NCBI GenBank assembly: GCA_037131165.1
Contig: JBAXRO010000026.1
Location: 1-24,719, forward strand
From: WLNJ01 sp037131165
GTDB lineage: Bacteria > Actinomycetota > Thermoleophilia > Solirubrobacterales > Solirubrobacteraceae
Direction: 5' to 3'
DNA length: 24,719 nucleotides
In this document: positions 21,975 to 24,719 of the stretch, piece by piece
How the letters are laid out: the number at the start of each line of letters is the position of its first letter
Numbering within the stretch: the stretch's first letter is position 1
The notes under the pieces: model-generated
What the model saw: the letters and a program-made list of their open reading frames with translations, nothing else
What the model was told of the DNA's origin: nothing
Database searches by the model: none
Made by a program: the position numbers and the translations under genes

Positions 21975-23477
21975 GTGACCCTCTCGATCCTGATCGCCAT
22001 CCCCTTCGCAGCCGGCCTGCTCGGACTGCCGTTCGGCGGTCGCCAGGCGAAGGCCGTGTCGCTGGTCGGCTCGCTCGCCACGCTGATCATCGCCGGGACC
22101 TTGGCCGTCCGCTACGACACCGCGCTCGGCGGAGCTCAGTTCACAGTTGACAAACTCTGGATCGAGCCGATCGGCGTCCACTGGGCACTCGCGATCGACG
22201 GCCTCAACCTCGCCCTCGTCGCCCTTACGGCCTTCGTCTACTTCTGCGTCGTGGTCGCCTGCCTGTTCCGCGACGACGAGCGTCCCGGACAGTTCTTCTT
22301 CCACCTCGGCTTCGCAGCGTCCGCGGTGCTCGGAGCGTTCCTAGCCCAGGACCTCCTGCTGTTCGTCCTCTTCTTCGACCTGATGCTGATCCCGTTCTAC
22401 TTCCTCGTCGGTCAGTGGGGTGACGGCGAGCGGATCAAGGCGACGACGAAGATGGTGATCTACACCCTCTCGGGCTCGCTGCTGATGTTCGCTGCTGCCG
22501 CCGCTGCCGGTGCGCTGACTGCGAGCCAGTACGGGATGCCGGTCAACTTCCTGATCTCCAACCTCCAGAACCACGCGCTCGACCATTCGACCCAGCACTG
22601 GGTCTTCGTCTGCTTCGCGCTCGCCTTTCTGGTGAAGATGCCGGCCGTACCGCTTCATGGCTGGCTGCGCGACGCTTACAGGGCGATGCCGCTGCCGGCG
22701 CTCGCCCTCTTCTCCGGCGTCCTCAGCAAGGTCGCGGCGTACGGGTTCCTCAAGCTTGCTGTGCCGCTCTTTCCGGACGGCGCAGCCGACGCCCGCACCG
22801 TCCTGTTGATCGTCGCTCTCGCGTCGATCCTCTACGGATCGGCTCTGGCGTTCACGACGAGCGACGCGCGACTGGTCGTCGGCTACTCGTCGATCGCCCA
22901 ACTCGGCTTCATCCTGCTCGGGATCTTCAGCCTCACCGAGGCTGGAGCCCAGGGCGCACTGATGCAGATGGTCAACCACGGTGTCGTGACCGTCCTGCTG
23001 GTCGCGATCGTCGGAATGCTCGCCGCCCGCGCGAAGGGCAGCGAAGACCTCGGCTCGATGGGCGCGATCGCGATGGGCGCCCCGGTGATGGCGGTCGTCT
23101 TCCTGATCGCGGCACTCGCGAACCTCGCGATGCCCGCTTCGGCGAACTTCATCGGCGAGTTCCTGATCCTGCGCGGTACCTGGGATTCGGCCTCCGTGTT
23201 TGCCGTGCTTGCCTGCATCGGAGTCGTGATGGCGGCCGTCTACATGCTGCGGATGTACATCCGTTCGATGCACGGCCCGGACGAAAACGACGTCGAGAAG
23301 CGTGAGATGTCCTGGCGCGAGGCTGCCACCGTCGTGCCCGCAGTGATCGTCGTGCTCGCACTCGCTCTCTACCCGCAGGCTCTGCTGAGCCGCAGCGAGG
23401 GGGCGACGACCGCGTCGATCCTCGACGCTGCCAACGGGGCGATGGTCAACCCGATCGCACCGGAGGCGCGCAAGTGA
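21975..23477 (+). CDS. nuoM: NADH-quinone oxidoreductase subunit M (antiporter-like)
   Basis: The 500-aa proton pump is related to MrpD, with about 14 transmembrane helices. It starts at GTG 21975, 3 bp after nuoL. Recognisable motifs are IDGLNLALVALTAF, LFFDLMLIPFYFLVGQWGDG, KMPAVPLHGWLRDAYRAMP and YSSIAQLGFILLGIF. The TM5 glutamate of the family is Asp135 here. The TM12 motif, commonly LASLGMPGxxNFxGEF, reads LANLAMPASANFIGEF, with alanines for glycines. The TM7 lysine is retained. It overlaps nuoN by 4 bp (GTGA). Confidence 0.95.
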   Translation: MTLSILIAIPFAAGLLGLPFGGRQAKAVSLVGSLATLIIAGTLAVRYDTALGGAQFTVDKLWIEPIGVHWALAIDGLNLALVALTAFVYFCVVVACLFRDDERPGQFFFHLGFAASAVLGAFLAQDLLLFVLFFDLMLIPFYFLVGQWGDGERIKATTKMVIYTLSGSLLMFAAAAAAGALTASQYGMPVNFLISNLQNHALDHSTQHWVFVCFALAFLVKMPAVPLHGWLRDAYRAMPLPALALFSGVLSKVAAYGFLKLAVPLFPDGAADARTVLLIVALASILYGSALAFTTSDARLVVGYSSIAQLGFILLGIFSLTEAGAQGALMQMVNHGVVTVLLVAIVGMLAARAKGSEDLGSMGAIAMGAPVMAVVFLIAALANLAMPASANFIGEFLILRGTWDSASVFAVLACIGVVMAAVYMLRMYIRSMHGPDENDVEKREMSWREAATVVPAVIVVLALALYPQALLSRSEGATTASILDAANGAMVNPIAPEARK

Positions 23478-24719
23478 ACCTCGCAGTGATCAAGGCACCC
23501 GTCATCGACTGGTGGGCGCTCTCGCCGATCATCGCCCTGACGGTCGGGGCGATCCTCGTCCTCGGGGCCGGGCTGCTCGGCAGCGAGCGGCTGCGCTCGT
23601 GGCTCGTGCCGGTGCTGGCGTTCGACAGCCTGGTGGTCGCAGCCGTGCTGCTCGCCATGCGCTGGAACGACCCGGCAACGATCATCTCCGGCGCCCTCGA
23701 GGTGGACAACCTCGCCGTTGCGATGGGCCTGATCTGCATGGTCGGCGGGCTGGTCGCCGTCGTCCTCTCGATGAGGATGGACACCGAGGAGAGCATCGGT
23801 CGCGGCGAGTACCACGCCCTGCTCGTCTTCACGGTGCTCGGGATGGTCATCCTAATCGCAGCGAACGACCTCGTCACCCTGTTCGCCGGTCTCGAGCTGC
23901 TGTCGATCTCGCTCTACGTGCTCTGCGCAGCCGAGCTGCGTCGCGAGCGTTCGCTCGAGGCGGGGCTCAAGTACCTGATCATCGGCTCGGTCGGTTCGGC
24001 CACCCTGCTCTACGGCTCCGCCCTGCTCTACGGCGCCACCGGCAGCACTTCGCTGACGAAGATCGGCACCGCCCTCGCCGGCTCGAGCCTGCTCGGCGAT
24101 CCGCTGCTGCTTGCCGGCATCGCGCTGATGATCGTCGGGCTGGCGTTCAAGGCTTCCGTCGCGCCGTTCCACCAGTGGACTCCCGACGTTTACGAGGGCT
24201 CGCCGACCCCGATCACCCAGTTCATGTCGGTTGCGACCAAGGCTGCCGCGTTCGGGATCATCGTTCGGATGCTGGCCGGGCCGCTGCTCCCGGCCGTCGA
24301 GCAGTGGCAGCCGGCGCTCGCCGCTCTCGCGACGATCTCGATCGTGGTCGGCAACTTCGGCGCTCTCGGCCAGGACTCCGTCAAGCGGATGCTCGCGTGG
24401 TCGTCGATCGCCCAGGCCGGCTACCTGCTCGCAGCCATCACTGTTGCGAGTGCCCTCGGTATCCAAGCACTCGTCTTCTACATGCTCGTCTACGCGGTGA
24501 TGACGATCGCCGCCTTCGCGGTCGTCGTCGAGGTCGAGCGCACCGGGGTCGACGGCGACAGGGTCGCGGGCTTCGCCGGACTCGGTCGCACCCGCCCCGT
24601 GCTCGCTGTCGCGATGACCCTCTCGATGCTCTCGCTCGCCGGGCTGTTCGCCGGCTTCTTCGGCAAGGTCGAGATCATCAGCGCCCTCGCCGAAGGTGGC
24701 TTCTCATGGCTTGCGATCG
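23474..24719 (+). CDS. nuoN: NADH-quinone oxidoreductase subunit N, 3' end beyond window
   Basis: Translation from GTG 23474, in a GTGA overlap with the nuoM stop, stays open to the window edge and gives 415 residues. Motifs identify NuoN: LFAGLELLSISLYVLCA with the TM5 glutamate, SLEAGLKYLIIGSVGSATLLYG, AFKASVAPFHQWTPDVYEGSPTPI split around the TM7 Lys, VATKAAAFGI and KRMLAWSSIAQAGYLL. Near the edge the usual LAG-x-PP-x-AGFFGK motif reads LAGLFAGFFGK, lacking the two prolines. Only the last helices are missing. It completes the 14-gene set. Confidence 0.95.
   Translation, partial: MNLAVIKAPVIDWWALSPIIALTVGAILVLGAGLLGSERLRSWLVPVLAFDSLVVAAVLLAMRWNDPATIISGALEVDNLAVAMGLICMVGGLVAVVLSMRMDTEESIGRGEYHALLVFTVLGMVILIAANDLVTLFAGLELLSISLYVLCAAELRRERSLEAGLKYLIIGSVGSATLLYGSALLYGATGSTSLTKIGTALAGSSLLGDPLLLAGIALMIVGLAFKASVAPFHQWTPDVYEGSPTPITQFMSVATKAAAFGIIVRMLAGPLLPAVEQWQPALAALATISIVVGNFGALGQDSVKRMLAWSSIAQAGYLLAAITVASALGIQALVFYMLVYAVMTIAAFAVVVEVERTGVDGDRVAGFAGLGRTRPVLAVAMTLSMLSLAGLFAGFFGKVEIISALAEGGFSWLAI

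Noticed and set aside
23115..23150. Gly-to-Ala changes in the NuoM TM12 motif (LANLAMPASANF) as a separate finding
   Set aside because: These are conservative small-residue changes that plausibly vary between lineages; noted only in the nuoM entry.
23474..24719. Frameshift or pseudogene at the window end
   Set aside because: The frame from GTG 23474 is open to the edge and encodes continuous NuoN motifs. It is simply truncated by the window.

Overview
The window is GC-rich (about 70 percent by eye), densely packed bacterial chromosome. It carries two tRNA-Ser genes, Tat-exported lipoproteins, a complete-order respiratory complex I operon, and coding regions whose antisense frames are largely open. 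These traits suggest a high-GC actinobacterium, possibly the Thermoleophilia/Solirubrobacterales side. That placement is inference from gene content and style, not from any search.

Region 1 (1-530): two divergent tRNA-Ser genes, UGA on the minus strand and GCU on the plus strand. Each is followed on its 3' side by a 97-bp unit that ends in a copy of that tRNA's own 3' tail (T-loop, 3' T-stem, acceptor strand). The two units share the same internal geometry (21+23+17+14+22 nt) and an identical 22-nt hairpin. The UGA array is a tandem that runs off the left edge. This is the least explained structure in the window.

Region 2 (531-4324, plus): a Tat lipoprotein flavin amine oxidase, a translationally coupled Tat lipoprotein with a C39-like cysteine peptidase fold, and a GadB-type glutamate decarboxylase. 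A hairpin terminator separates them from the convergent genes that follow.

Region 3 (4379-9028, minus): in order of transcription, a diheme c-type cytochrome lipoprotein, seryl-tRNA synthetase, a membrane-anchored polysaccharide deacetylase and a secreted DUF1254/DUF1214 protein. The last has its own 170-bp upstream region with a palindrome.

Region 4 (9227-10300): a flavin-reductase-like protein, a convergent small four-helix membrane protein of unknown function, and an AT-rich intergenic region with two inverted repeats and divergent promoter-like sequences.

Region 5 (10301-24719, plus): nuoA-B-C-D-E-F-G-H-I-J-K-L-M-N in canonical order, with nuoN cut by the right edge. Most junctions overlap by 1-10 bases, so this is one translationally coupled transcript. 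NuoEFG form the NADH-oxidising module, NuoBCDI the Q-reducing arm, and NuoAHJKLMN the proton-pumping membrane arm. Iron-sulfur ligands are complete, including the extra N7 site in NuoG. The antiporter-like subunits have oddities at normally conserved positions: the TM5 Glu is Ala in NuoL and Asp in NuoM, and NuoN lacks the Pro-Pro of its LAG-x-PP-x-AGF motif.
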